In this document: positions 46,062-55,303 of the stretch, in pieces
Position numbering within the stretch: the first letter of the stretch is position 1
Layout of the letters: every line of letters begins with the position of its first letter
Assembly: GCA_963814985.1 (NCBI GenBank)
Contig: CAWFFV010000013.1
Location: forward strand, 248,001 to 312,000
DNA length: 64,000 bases
Direction of reading: 5' to 3'
From: CAWFFV01 sp963814985
Lineage (GTDB): Bacteria > Chloroflexota > Ktedonobacteria > Ktedonobacterales > Ktedonobacteraceae
Position numbers and translations under genes: made by a program
Notes under the pieces: model-generated
What the model was told of the DNA's origin: nothing
Databases searched by the model: none
What the model saw: the letters and a program-made list of their open reading frames with translations, nothing else

Positions 46062-46779
46062 ATGCTTATGCAGGGAAATACCAATCATACCATCACTCTC
46101 CTGTTTGCCCTCTATAGCCTCATTGTTGCCAACAATAAGATCATAGCCGAACTTCAGCAGCCAATCGAGCAAGCTTTACAACAGTTTGAGTCCATGGCCT
46201 CTCAGCAAAAGACGCTTGAAAGAGAACAGGAACAGCTTATCAAGGCCATACGCCAGCAACTCCATCCAGTCGCCTTGACTCAGCCTACCTCTCAGCAGTT
46301 GGCTCAAAAACGCCAGATGAGCGAGCCAGCAGTTAGATGCTCTCAAACAGCGCTCGCAGCTCACCAAACAGGATGTGGAAGATCTGCTTGATGCTTGCAC
46401 GGATACACGAGAAATCGCAAAAGAAACATGGCAAATTTTAACGCAAGGGCAACGTAGCAGGGGCAGTGTGGGACGCTTTACCTGGTTGCTGCTATCACAT
46501 CCATTTACACTAAGTACGGAGGCATGGACGATTGTTCTCCATGATCTGGAGAGTCCTGAACCCTTACTTTGTGGGGCTGCAACACAGATTTTCCAGGCAA
46601 ACAAGCATATTCCTCAGTTGGTGAGAGAGCAGGCAACTCAAATTATTTTGCGCATCCTGCATGATGAGAAGTTATCATATCGCCCACTGGATACACCGGA
46701 TAACCGGTTCTTGCGTCTGGACGATGAGTTGTTTAAGGCATTGCAAACGTTAGCAGAGCAGGAAGAGAAGGGGGTGTAG
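46062..46779 (+). CDS. Hypothetical helical protein, C-terminal part of the NACHT locus, frameshifted
   Basis: About 240 residues over two frames joined near 46330-46380. The first part (LLFALYSLIVANNKIIAEL) may form a membrane or signal helix and is followed by a coiled coil (QPIEQALQQFESMASQQKTL). The second (KQDVEDLLDACTDTREIAKE; ATQIFQANKHIPQLVREQAT) is helical and resembles HEAT-like repeats. It could be the C terminus of the NACHT protein or a separate gene. It is not otherwise recognised. Confidence 0.45.
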
Positions 46780-46934
46780 CATCTTTGCGGGTTACAAGCC
46801 AAATAGGATGTCAGATGGGACTATGCAATTGCATCGCCGCATCGATTTTGTGGGCAGTATAGTATGCTAAGCTGCTTGCAATTGCACAATAAGCAGCAAT
46901 AAAATAACGCAAAGATAGCAAAGGAGTTTTTACT

Positions 46935-47753
46935 TTGGATGAGTACACAAAAACCAACCAGGATTGGTGGAATGAAGCTGCTCAGGTTCACGCTCAAGGC
47001 GAGGCATATCAGTTGAAAGCCTTTAAAGAGGGAATGATAAAGCTCCATCCACTTGAACGTGCAGAAGTGGGGGACGTGACCGGGAAGAAACTTTTACACT
47101 TGCAATGCCACTTCGGTCTGGATACGCTCTCATGGGCACGTTTAGGCGCACAAGTTACCGGCATAGATTATGCAGAAAAGGCGATTGCTATTGCACAGGC
47201 AGTTAGCCAGGAATTACAGATGGATGCGACTTTTGTGTGCAGCGATTTGTACAACCTGCCAAACGTTTTGGATGCAGCAGGTGAGTTCGATATTGTGTAT
47301 ACTTCTTATGGAGTCATTGGCTGGCTTCCCGATTTGCAGCCCTGGGGGAAGATCATCGCCCATTATCTCAAGCCCGGTGGATTCTTCTACATCGCAGAAG
47401 GCCATCCATTCATGTGGATATTTGACGAGAAATCACCCGATTTTAAGATAGGCTATCCCTACTTTTCTCAAGCTCCCATTAAGGACGAGTCATCAGGAAC
47501 GTATGCCGAGAAGGACGCCAAACTTGAACATACTACCACCTATGGATGGAATCATACGCTCAGCGAGATATTCAGCTCGCTTCTCTCAGCGGGCTTGACC
47601 ATCGATTTCTTTCACGAACATCCCTTTTGTGCATGGGACTGTCTGCCAGACATGGAAAAGGGGGAGGACCGTTTTATGCGTTTGAAAGACCCCACGAAAA
47701 GGGAGATGATTCCTTTGATGTTCTCGTTGAAAGCGACAAAGAAGGGAGCATGA
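46935..47753 (+). CDS. SAM-dependent class I methyltransferase
   Basis: 272 residues. Motif I is KLLHLQCHFGLDTLSWARLGAQ (a variant of the E/DxGxGxG loop, with HFG), followed by VTGIDYAEKAIAIAQ (motif II acidic) and EFDIVYTSYGVIGWLPDL (motif IV). The start is TTG, 11 bases after AAGGAG. The C-terminal part (HEHPFCAWD) is typical of related YcgJ-type proteins. The substrate is unknown. It precedes the etf genes by 182 bp but has its own likely promoter region. Confidence 0.8.
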   Translation: MDEYTKTNQDWWNEAAQVHAQGEAYQLKAFKEGMIKLHPLERAEVGDVTGKKLLHLQCHFGLDTLSWARLGAQVTGIDYAEKAIAIAQAVSQELQMDATFVCSDLYNLPNVLDAAGEFDIVYTSYGVIGWLPDLQPWGKIIAHYLKPGGFFYIAEGHPFMWIFDEKSPDFKIGYPYFSQAPIKDESSGTYAEKDAKLEHTTTYGWNHTLSEIFSSLLSAGLTIDFFHEHPFCAWDCLPDMEKGEDRFMRLKDPTKREMIPLMFSLKATKKGA

Positions 47754-47828
47754 CTCAGGCCGCGAGGAGCCAGGGTGAAAAAGGGGTGCAGGGGTTGTGC
47801 TTATGCATCAGGTTGTTAACTGGCAACG

Positions 47829-47858
47829 TTGACACGATCTTGTATGCACAGATACAAT
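47829..47858 (+). promoter_or_regulatory. Sigma-70 promoter of the etf operon
   Basis: TTGACA (47829-47834), 18 bases, TACAAT (47853-47858). It lies 78 bp before etfB. Confidence 0.7.
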
Positions 47859-47935
47859 ATGATAGCCGAGGGAAATGCAGTTGTTTCCCTATTCTCCCAC
47901 GTCCTACCTAAGAAAAAGACGAGGTACGATATACA

Positions 47936-48721
47936 ATGAAGATGTTTGTCTGTATAAAACAGGTACCCGATCCTAACACAACAGTCAGTAAGCTCGATCC
48001 CAACACAAAACGCCTTGTGCGTACTGGCGTTTCGCTCGTTCTCGACCCCGGCGATGAAAGCACTATTTCCGCAGCTATCAAACTCCGGGACACCATTGGC
48101 AATAGCGAGCTAACGGCGATAAGCATGGGACCAACCACCGCACAAGAAGGCATGCGCCGTGCTCTGGCAATGGGCGCTGACCGTGCTATCCTGGTAACTG
48201 ATCCCGCGCTGGCTGGCTCTGATGCACTCAGTACCGCTCGCGTTCTGGCGGCTGTCCTGAAAAAGGAAGGGGCCGAACTGGTCTTCTGCTCAACAGAGAG
48301 TACCGATGGCTATACTGGTATGGTTCCGGCTGGCATCGCAGAGTTCCTGGGTCTCCCACAGTTGACCTTTGCACGTGAAATTAAAATTGAAGGCTCCAAA
48401 GCCGTTATCAAACGTGTGACGCCAACAGGTTATAAAACCATTGAGAGTTCCCTGCCCGCCGTCGTGACTATCGCCAGCGGTACTTTTGAAGCCATCTACC
48501 CCACAATGAAGGGCATTATGGGAGCCAAGAAGAAGCCCTTTAGCCAGCTAGCACTCAAAGATCTCGGTATCGATCCTTCCCTGGTCGGCGAGGCAGGTGC
48601 ACGCGAGCGAGTTCTGACTATAGGAAAATCGGAAGCACGTGCCGCAGGTCAGGTAATCAAAGATGATGGCAGCGCGGCTGAGCAGATTGCAGACTTCTTG
48701 CAGCGTTACCAGTTACTCTAG
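47936..48721 (+). CDS. etfB: Electron transfer flavoprotein beta subunit
   Basis: 261 residues. MFVCIKQVPDPNTTVSKLDP is the family N terminus. LTAISMGPTTAQEGMRRALAMGADRAILV and VFCSTESTDGYTGMVPAGIAEFLGLPQLTF (with the conserved E-S-T-D-G-x-T) are typical. EtfB binds AMP and, with EtfA, carries electrons from acyl-CoA dehydrogenases to the membrane. The next gene, etfA, starts 24 bp on, and the membrane oxidoreductase after that completes the route. GGAGATTC ribosome binding sites precede both genes. Confidence 0.95.
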   Translation: MKMFVCIKQVPDPNTTVSKLDPNTKRLVRTGVSLVLDPGDESTISAAIKLRDTIGNSELTAISMGPTTAQEGMRRALAMGADRAILVTDPALAGSDALSTARVLAAVLKKEGAELVFCSTESTDGYTGMVPAGIAEFLGLPQLTFAREIKIEGSKAVIKRVTPTGYKTIESSLPAVVTIASGTFEAIYPTMKGIMGAKKKPFSQLALKDLGIDPSLVGEAGARERVLTIGKSEARAAGQVIKDDGSAAEQIADFLQRYQLL

Positions 48722-48744
48722 TGATCTCTTAGGAGGAGATTCGT

Positions 48745-49712
48745 ATGTCAAAAACTATTTGGGTGCTGGTTGAACTGGAAAATGGTGCGCCCGTTCGCTC
48801 ATCGCTAGAGGTGCTGGGCAAGGCTGCAAAGTTGGGTCGTGCCGAGGCGATTGTCCTTGGTGCCGCCGCCGCTAATGTTGCTCCTACACTTGGTGAGTAT
48901 GGTGCTGAAAAAGTTTATGTCCACGCAGATGCCACCTACGACAACTATCTTACACTGCCTGCTGTAGAAACCGTCAGTCAATTACTTAAGCAACATCAAC
49001 CGGCCCTGTTGATGATGGCAACCACCTATGATCTGCGCGACATCGCCGCACGCTTAAATGTACGCAATAACATGGGTCTGATTACTGATGCAACCGATCT
49101 GGCTTTTACAGAGAGCGGACTCCAGGTAACGGTTCCCTGGGGTGGCGAAACCCTTGTTACAGCGACACATCCCCATCAGAGTACAGGCATTGTGCTGACA
49201 CGTCCCAAAGCCTTTAGCCTGGAACGCTACCCGAGCCGAACAGCAGAGATCGAGTCGCTCCAACCTCCATCAGCGCCGCATCCCAAACAATCAAGATTCT
49301 GGATACCGTTGAGGTGGCAAGCGATGGTCCGGCATTGGAAGATGCCAGCGTCATTGTTGCAGGAGGACGTGGTTTAGGGAAAGCTGAGAATTTCCAACTG
49401 GTCGAGCAACTGGCAACGGTCTTAGGCGGTGCTCCTGGGGCTACACGCGCTATCGTTGATGCTGGCTGGCTCCCCTATAGCTTCCAGATTGGTCAGACTG
49501 GCAAGACCGTTAAGCCAACACTCTATATTGCTTGCGGGATCAGCGGGGCAATTCAACACCTTGCGGGAATGAAAGGTTCCAAGTTCATCGTAGCCATCAA
49601 TAAGGATGAGCATGCACCGATCTTCTCCGTTGCTGACTATGGTGTCATTGGCGATGCATTAACTATTCTTCCCAAACTGACAGAGGAAGTGCATCGACGA
49701 CGCAAAGCATAG
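48745..49712 (+). CDS. etfA: Electron transfer flavoprotein alpha subunit, frameshifted
   Basis: About 322 residues. The N domain (KTIWVLVELENGAPVRSSLE) and KAFSLERYP precede a frameshift near 49280 (HPKQS in one frame, TIKILDTVEVASDGPALEDA in the next). The C-terminal FAD domain follows intact: VIVAGGRGLGKAENFQLVEQL, GATRAIVDAGWLPYSFQIGQTGKTVKP, and CGISGAIQHLAGMKGSKFIVAIN. The junction lies at the AAAC/CCC cluster. Paired with etfB upstream and a membrane Fe-S oxidoreductase downstream. Confidence 0.93.
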
Positions 49713-49718
49713 GAAGGA

Positions 49719-49833
49719 GTAGGGGCGCGGTTTACAAGCCCGGTTCACAACCCCATACCCGTTAACCCGCCCGTACTCGTTAACCCGCAAAGATATCTTG
49801 GGGCAAATGCGGGCTTGTAAACCGCGCCCCTAC
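49719..49833. repeat. Second palindromic repeat family, copy 1
   Basis: 115 bp with a perfect 24-base terminal inverted repeat beginning GTAGGGGCGCGGTTTACAAG. The interior has direct CGTTAACCCGC units (CCCGTTAACCCG). It begins 7 bp after the etfA stop. Related copies lie at 55078 and, as a half copy, at 56533. Confidence 0.8.
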
Positions 49834-49873
49834 TACCCTGTCAAACGTCATTGAGTTCACAGGAAGAGGAAGT

Positions 49874-50073
49874 GGACCCCGAAAGGGGTAGGGACCAGAT
49901 TTTATCGCGTCCAGCGATTTATCGCGCATATCTCTTGAAAAAAGCGTGAGTTGTAGGACTCTCTACCTGATTGAAGCGTTTTCTTGAGCTCGACAATTTT
50001 AGAGATCAGGAACGGTATATGCGCGATGAATTGCTGGACGCCGTGAACGGCGTCCCTACCCCTTTCGGGGCCA
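49874..50073. repeat. 200 bp imperfect inverted repeat before the ETF:quinone oxidoreductase gene
   Basis: The left end (GGACCCCGAAAGGGGTAGGG, then ATCGCGTCCAGCGATT and CGCGCATAT) and the right end are complementary with one extra 12-base hairpin (GACGCCGTGAACGGCGTC) on the right arm. It probably is another mobile or expanding palindromic repeat. It fills the region where the oxidoreductase promoter would lie, and no gene is seen. Confidence 0.65.
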
Positions 50074-50121
50074 TGTTCCCATTGAAGTTTGACAGATCAC
50101 CTACAGTGGAGGTTCCTTAAT

Positions 50122-52227
50122 ATGACTCCCCCGGTCATTTCACCAACCGGGAACTGGATCGGCACTACGCTTTTTGTAGTATTTTTGTTAGCAGCTCTCG
50201 CCCTCTTTGGCACTCGTGCAGGCAGGCTGATTACGCTGCTGGCAAAAGCACAAAAAGAGAACCGCACCGACCATATTGATGACCGCATCGGCGAATTTTT
50301 CCAGGTCGTCCTTGGTCAGAGCGGCGTGCTTCGTGATCCTATTCCTGGCATTGCACACTTTTTTACCTTCTGGGGCTTTATTGTTATTCAGTTTGGCCTC
50401 CTCAACCTGATGCTTGGGGCCTTTAATGGCTCATTCCCGCTGATTGGTGACAATCGCATCTTTGCTATCATACTGGATGCGTTTGTTATCTTTGTCTTTG
50501 TGGCATTGATCCTCTTTGCCATTCGACGTGGCATTGTACGCCCCAAACAGCTTAGTAGCACTCTCCATGGTCCATGGGATGGTTTTATCATTCTAGGTTT
50601 GATCCTGCTCGTCATTCTCACCCTGGTATTTGTCGAAGGCTTTGAGTATGCCGCAAGCGTGGGCCAGGCCTGGACCCCTATCGGTGCAACCATTGGTCCC
50701 TGGTTTAGCGGTCTGGGTACAGAAGCGAACACCGCCTGGTACCGCTTCTTCTGGTGGCTACATATCGGAGTGGTGATGGGCTTCTTGATTTACCTGCCAC
50801 GCTCCAAACATCTGCACCTGCTGGCAACACCATTTAACGTTTTCTTCCGCAGCTATCAACCCAGGGGCGCTCTGCCAATCATTGAGAATATTGAAGAGCG
50901 TGAAGATTATGGTGTTTCCAGGGTGGAACAATTCACCTGGAAGCAACTGCTCGACGGCTACGCCTGTACTGAATGCGGACGCTGTAATACTGTCTGCCCT
51001 GCCAGCAATACAGGGAAACCTCTCTTTCCCAAAGAGATCATCCTGGGTGTCAAAGAGGCTCTCTTTGAACGAAGCGATGAAATTCTTGGCGAGAACTCCA
51101 TTTATAAGAAACTCAGTTTCGTGGGCGCTAAAGACGAGAAAGAAGCTCACCATGAGCCGATGGTGGGTGGGATCATCTCTCAAGACGCTCTCTGGTCCTG
51201 CACAACCTGTATGGCCTGCATGGAGGTCTGTCCCGTTGCAATCGAGCATATACCGAAGATTGTGGATATGCGCCGCTATCTTGTGATGGAGGAGAGCGAC
51301 TTCCCAGCCGAGGTAACTTCGCTCTTCAACAATATCGAGCGCAACGGCAATCCCTGGGAGATCAGTAACGATAAACGGGCCGAATGGGCGGCAGATCTGA
51401 ATATCCCGCTACTGGGAGAGAATCCAGACGCCGATGTGCTCTACTGGGTCGGTTGTATGGGATCGTTCGATCAACGGAACAAGCAGGTAGCAACTTCGGT
51501 GGCAAAGATATTGCAAGCGGCCAGCGTCAACTTTGCCATTCTTGGTCCAGAAGAGTCCTGCACAGGCGACCCTGCCCGTCGCATTGGCAACGAATATCTG
51601 TGGCAGGTGCAAGCTCAGCAGAATATTGAGACGTTGAACGGCTACGGCTTTAATACTGCCGAGCAGAATCACAACGGACACGCCACCGGCTCAACAGCAG
51701 TAGCAACCAAACAGCGCACAATCATCACCGCCTGTCCACACTGCTTTAATACTATAAAGAACGAATACCCACAGCTTGGCGGAAACTATGAAGTGATTTA
51801 TCACACGGTGTTTATCGATACACTCTTAGCGGATGAGAAACTCAAGTTTCCCGAAGGCTTTGATAAGCGTAAGCTCACCTACCACGATCCATGCTATGTC
51901 GGACGCTACAACGATGTGTACGACGAGCCGCGCCGTGTGCTCACAGTGCTCAACAGCAATGGCGTCACGGAGATGCATCGTAACCGCAATAAGAGCTTCT
52001 GTTGCGGTGGTGGTGGTGGTCGTGCCTGGATGGAGGAGAAGATTGGCAAGCGTGTCAATCAGACCCGTGTCAATGAGGCTCTGGATACAAAAGCAGAAGT
52101 GCTTGCGGCTGCCTGTCCCTTCTGCATCACAATGTTCGAGGATGGCGTGAAGGGTGTGGAGGCCGAAGATCAGATGAAGGTTGAGGATATTTCTGAGATT
52201 ATCGCTCGTGCGATAGAGCAGAAGTAG
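50122..52227 (+). CDS. Membrane (Fe-S) ETF:quinone oxidoreductase, HdrD/NarI-like fusion
   Basis: 701 residues. The N-terminal part (about 1-255) has about six spans in a NarI-like cytochrome b arrangement (IPGIAHFFTFWGFIVIQFG; RFFWWLHIGVVMGFLIYLP), with heme-ligand-like His residues. Two 4Fe-4S motifs follow: CTECGRCNTVCPASNTGKP and CTTCMACMEVCPVAIEH. Two CCG domains of HdrD type come next (VLYWVGCMGSFDQR through ACPHCFNTIKNEYP; YHDPCYVGRYN through KSFCCGGGGG). This is the architecture of EMO/EtfAB:menaquinone oxidoreductases. GGAGG lies ten bases before ATG 50122; an in-frame TTG at 50089 is less likely. It should oxidise EtfBA and reduce menaquinone. Confidence 0.88.
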   Translation: MTPPVISPTGNWIGTTLFVVFLLAALALFGTRAGRLITLLAKAQKENRTDHIDDRIGEFFQVVLGQSGVLRDPIPGIAHFFTFWGFIVIQFGLLNLMLGAFNGSFPLIGDNRIFAIILDAFVIFVFVALILFAIRRGIVRPKQLSSTLHGPWDGFIILGLILLVILTLVFVEGFEYAASVGQAWTPIGATIGPWFSGLGTEANTAWYRFFWWLHIGVVMGFLIYLPRSKHLHLLATPFNVFFRSYQPRGALPIIENIEEREDYGVSRVEQFTWKQLLDGYACTECGRCNTVCPASNTGKPLFPKEIILGVKEALFERSDEILGENSIYKKLSFVGAKDEKEAHHEPMVGGIISQDALWSCTTCMACMEVCPVAIEHIPKIVDMRRYLVMEESDFPAEVTSLFNNIERNGNPWEISNDKRAEWAADLNIPLLGENPDADVLYWVGCMGSFDQRNKQVATSVAKILQAASVNFAILGPEESCTGDPARRIGNEYLWQVQAQQNIETLNGYGFNTAEQNHNGHATGSTAVATKQRTIITACPHCFNTIKNEYPQLGGNYEVIYHTVFIDTLLADEKLKFPEGFDKRKLTYHDPCYVGRYNDVYDEPRRVLTVLNSNGVTEMHRNRNKSFCCGGGGGRAWMEEKIGKRVNQTRVNEALDTKAEVLAAACPFCITMFEDGVKGVEAEDQMKVEDISEIIARAIEQK

Positions 52228-52262
52228 TGAATGTTTGGGGACACCCAACTTTCTGCAGAGGG

Positions 52263-52742
52263 CTAGCCGCCCTCTGCAACCTCTTCGTCTCTCCAGTGAG
52301 AGATCTCAAACGTCATATCATTCCCGCTATTGCATACATAAAATAGTTCATCAAAGCCTTCTGCATATGCAGGACGAACCAGCTTTTTGAGTGTCGCAAA
52401 AATCGCCACATCGGGTACTCTGGCCTTGCCCGTACGCAGCTTGTTACGCTCAAGACTCCGGCTCACCTGGACTTCAAAATAGTACCCGATGATCTTAGCG
52501 CCATATGTACGTCCTGGCTCAATCAATGCCTGACGTTCCTCTTTAGTAACGTTTGTGTTGTCGACTACGATGGAATGTCCCATCTGGAAAGCTTCTTCTA
52601 TGAGCTGATGCTGTCTTGTCGCCCGGTGTTTAGTATTGGGCAACAGGTCCTTGCTTATGTGGTCATGCGTCTCAGCAAAATGAGTGCGAAAGAATGTACT
52701 TTTTCCAGAGGCTTGCAAGCCCATCAGAATAATTATTTCCAT
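52263..52742 (-). CDS. P-loop kinase (polynucleotide kinase/Zeta-like)
   Basis: 159 residues. MEIIILMGLQASGKSTFFRTH carries the Walker A motif GLQASGKS; HSIVVDNTNVTKEERQALIE has the D-N-T-N motif of the AAA_33 / T4 polynucleotide kinase group. FEVQVSRSLERNKLRTGKARV is the lid with conserved R. The kinase probably phosphorylates a nucleic acid 5' end or a small molecule, but the substrate is unknown. It lies 11 bp after the methyltransferase stop. Confidence 0.8.
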   Translation of the reverse strand: MEIIILMGLQASGKSTFFRTHFAETHDHISKDLLPNTKHRATRQHQLIEEAFQMGHSIVVDNTNVTKEERQALIEPGRTYGAKIIGYYFEVQVSRSLERNKLRTGKARVPDVAIFATLKKLVRPAYAEGFDELFYVCNSGNDMTFEISHWRDEEVAEGG

Positions 52743-52752
52743 CTATTCACAG

Positions 52753-53640
52753 TCATTGTTCTATCTGCGTTCTAGAAATGACAAAGCGCCGTTCCTGTTT
52801 CTGCTCCGTATCCATCTTCTCACCATAGTAGCTGGTAGCCCAATGCCGTAAAAGCTCTATCGAGGTAGCAAAAAGATCGTCCGGCACTCCCCACGTTCCT
52901 GACCAGAGACGTTGTGCCAGGTATTCGACAGCCTGACGCGGCGTCACGCTACTTTCCCACTTTGCCACAAAGAATTCCTGAGGCTGCAATCCCCAGCTCT
53001 GTAACAGTTCAGCAACAGAGGAGCACGAAGCAGCACCAGGACGGTTGATCTTTCCTCCCAGCTCATGGAGAATCCTCAGCCACTCATCATCGACTCGTTG
53101 GATATCCGACACAACAAACTCATCCCAACAATGCAAAAACACGCCACCCGGACGCAGCACACGCCGCACCTCGCGAACAGCCTGCAGCCAATCAGCAACA
53201 AGGTGAAACACATGTACAGCAATAACAACATCAAATGAGGCATCTAAGAAAGGAAGCGTTGTCATATCGGATATAACCAGACGCATCGAGGCAGACCCTT
53301 CACCTTGTCTGAATCGCTGCACCGCCGATACCCTCGTGGGGTCTTCATCTGGCAAAGTACCCCATGGCTGCTCCTGTTCCTGCCAAGCCTGAGTTTGTAG
53401 TTTCGCCTCAAGCATTTGCAACATTTTCTGTGAAATATCTACGCCTGTATATGTATGACCCAAAACAGCAAGAGGCAGCGCAATACGCCCAGTGCCAATT
53501 CCTATCTCTAAAAAGTCTGTCTGCGCAGTTGCATTAGCAATTTTAGCAATAGTCTGGCCAATTTGTTGAGCGATATCGTCGGGATGGCCACGTGTAACAT
53601 CATAGAGATGGGCAATTGGATCAAAAGAAAGCGAAGACAT
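52753..53640 (-). CDS. SAM-dependent class I methyltransferase
   Basis: 295 residues. FLEIGIGTGRIALPLA is motif I, YTGVDISQKMLQML motif II, and TLPFLDASFDVVIAVHVFHLV motif IV; RRVLRPGGVFLHCWDEFV is motif V. It is a Methyltransf_11/25-type enzyme. The long insert after motif II (QTQAWQEQEQPWGTLPDEDP) is unusual. The substrate is unknown. Confidence 0.85.
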   Translation of the reverse strand: MSSLSFDPIAHLYDVTRGHPDDIAQQIGQTIAKIANATAQTDFLEIGIGTGRIALPLAVLGHTYTGVDISQKMLQMLEAKLQTQAWQEQEQPWGTLPDEDPTRVSAVQRFRQGEGSASMRLVISDMTTLPFLDASFDVVIAVHVFHLVADWLQAVREVRRVLRPGGVFLHCWDEFVVSDIQRVDDEWLRILHELGGKINRPGAASCSSVAELLQSWGLQPQEFFVAKWESSVTPRQAVEYLAQRLWSGTWGVPDDLFATSIELLRHWATSYYGEKMDTEQKQERRFVISRTQIEQ

Positions 53641-53767
53641 GCCTGTTGTTCTCCACAGCTACCAATAGAAGATACATAGAAAAGGAGCATAAGTGACAGG
53701 ATAAAAGATGGCACCACTTCCCTGTGGATGCCACACTACTTAATGGTGTCCAGGAGAGAGGGTTGCT

Positions 53768-54919
53768 CTACGATGACGCTGTCAAAAGAGCACGAGCAAT
53801 CACCAGACGCTGAATCTGGTTTGTTCCCTCATAAATCTGTGTAATCTTCGCATCGCGCATCATTCGCTCTGCGGGATATTCCTTCATATACCCATAGCCA
53901 CCGAGGACCTGGATAGCGTCATTGGTGACCTCCATCGCTGAATCTGAGGCAAACATCTTTGCCATCGAGGAATATTGGCTAAAATTTTTCTCGCCACGAT
54001 CGATCATTTCAGCAACGTTATAGACCAGCAAACGTGAGGCTTCGACCTTCGTAGCCATGTCGGCAAGCATAAATTGAATGCCCTGGTTATCAGCAATCGG
54101 TTTGTTGAACTGGATACGTTGCTTAGCATACTCTACAGCCAGATCGAGTGCTCCCTGGGAAATGCCTACCGCCTGCGCTCCAATGCCAGGACGAGTACGA
54201 TCCAGCGTCATCAGGGCAATCTTGAAACCATCACCCTCACGCCCAAGCAAATTCTCGACAGGAACCTCACAATCCGTGAAGATCAATTCAGCGGTCTGTG
54301 ATCCCTTAATGCCCATCTTATCCTCGATACGCCCTACGGAGAAACCAGGATAATCTTTCTGGACAATAAATGCGCTAATTCCTCGCGTTCCTTTTTCACG
54401 GTCTGTAACAGCAAAGACAGTGTTGACCTGAGCCAGACCACCATTTGTAATGAAGCGCTTCGAGCCATTAAGAATATACTTGTCCCCCTTACGCACGGCA
54501 AGGGTGCTCATTGCCCCTGCGTCCGAACCAGATCCAGACTCGGTTAAGCCAAAGGCCGCCAGCCACTCGCCGCTAGCCAAACGGGGAAAATATCGACGCT
54601 TCTGCTCATCATTACCCGCTAACAAAATCGGCGCTGACCCCAACTTCTGTACAGCCAGTAACAGGCCTGTTGTGGCACAACAACGAGATAACTCTTCAAT
54701 TGCCATCACCAGTGCTAGCTCGCTTGCGCCAATACCGCCATACTCAACAGGGAAAGGCATCGCCAAAATATCTTGTTGCGCGAGGAGTTCTTTCATATCC
54801 CAGGGAAATTGTCCGGTATGATCGATCTCTGCCGCACGTGGTGCGACCCGTTGCTGAGCTATCTCCCGAATAGCCTCTATAAGCTCTTTTTCGTCTTCGA
54901 CGACATGAGACACAGCCAT
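53768..54919 (-). CDS. Acyl-CoA dehydrogenase
   Basis: 383 residues. FGLTESGSGSDAGAMSTLAV is the FAD-binding loop, GSKRFITNGGLAQVNTVFAV follows, and GYGYMKEYPAERMMRDAKIT precedes IYEGTNQIQRLVIARAL with the catalytic Glu in YEGT. It introduces the C2=C3 double bond in fatty-acyl-CoA beta-oxidation and passes electrons to EtfBA, encoded 5 kb away. It is one of the medium or short chain type. Its gene is read against the etf operon. Confidence 0.93.
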   Translation of the reverse strand: MAVSHVVEDEKELIEAIREIAQQRVAPRAAEIDHTGQFPWDMKELLAQQDILAMPFPVEYGGIGASELALVMAIEELSRCCATTGLLLAVQKLGSAPILLAGNDEQKRRYFPRLASGEWLAAFGLTESGSGSDAGAMSTLAVRKGDKYILNGSKRFITNGGLAQVNTVFAVTDREKGTRGISAFIVQKDYPGFSVGRIEDKMGIKGSQTAELIFTDCEVPVENLLGREGDGFKIALMTLDRTRPGIGAQAVGISQGALDLAVEYAKQRIQFNKPIADNQGIQFMLADMATKVEASRLLVYNVAEMIDRGEKNFSQYSSMAKMFASDSAMEVTNDAIQVLGGYGYMKEYPAERMMRDAKITQIYEGTNQIQRLVIARALLTASS

Positions 54920-55077
54920 ATAACATGCTCCTTTGTTGCAAGTTTACCACGCTTTACTAGCTATTACCTCTATAAGGAGTATAGCACAATTACCCACTGT
55001 GTTTTCCAGATCACGCCAATCTCATAAGGGTCGGTCTTCTCCTGTGCTTTCCCTATGGGCAAAAGAAAATGTCATTC

Positions 55078-55143
55078 GTAGGCACGGTTTACAAGCCCGT
55101 ATTAATATTAACGGCATAACGGGCTTGTAAACCGTGCCCCTAC
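55078..55143. repeat. Second palindromic repeat family, copy 2
   Basis: 66 bp with inverted arms GCACGGTTTACAAGCCCGT (left) and its complement (right), ending GCCCCTAC. It matches the ends of the 49719 copy but has a shorter interior (ATTAATATTAACGGCATA) and a two-base deletion at the left end. It lies in the 384 bp gap between the acyl-CoA dehydrogenase and the TIR-TPR gene. Confidence 0.75.
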
Positions 55144-55303
55144 GTCTGGCTCTCTCTTTCGGTGGAACACTGGAGAAAGGTCTCTTCTCTCTGCAAAAAG
55201 TGATTGGTACTCGCTCTGACAAACACAATTGCAGCAAGTACCTGTTTATGCTATTATAAGCGCACAACTCATCAGAGAATGAAGCTTCTGAGGATTTTTG
55301 AGC

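Noticed and set aside
48000..48700. etfB with neighbours as a nitrogen-fixation fixAB cluster
   Set aside because: No fixC, fixX or nif genes are present, and the partner is a NarI-HdrD type oxidoreductase.
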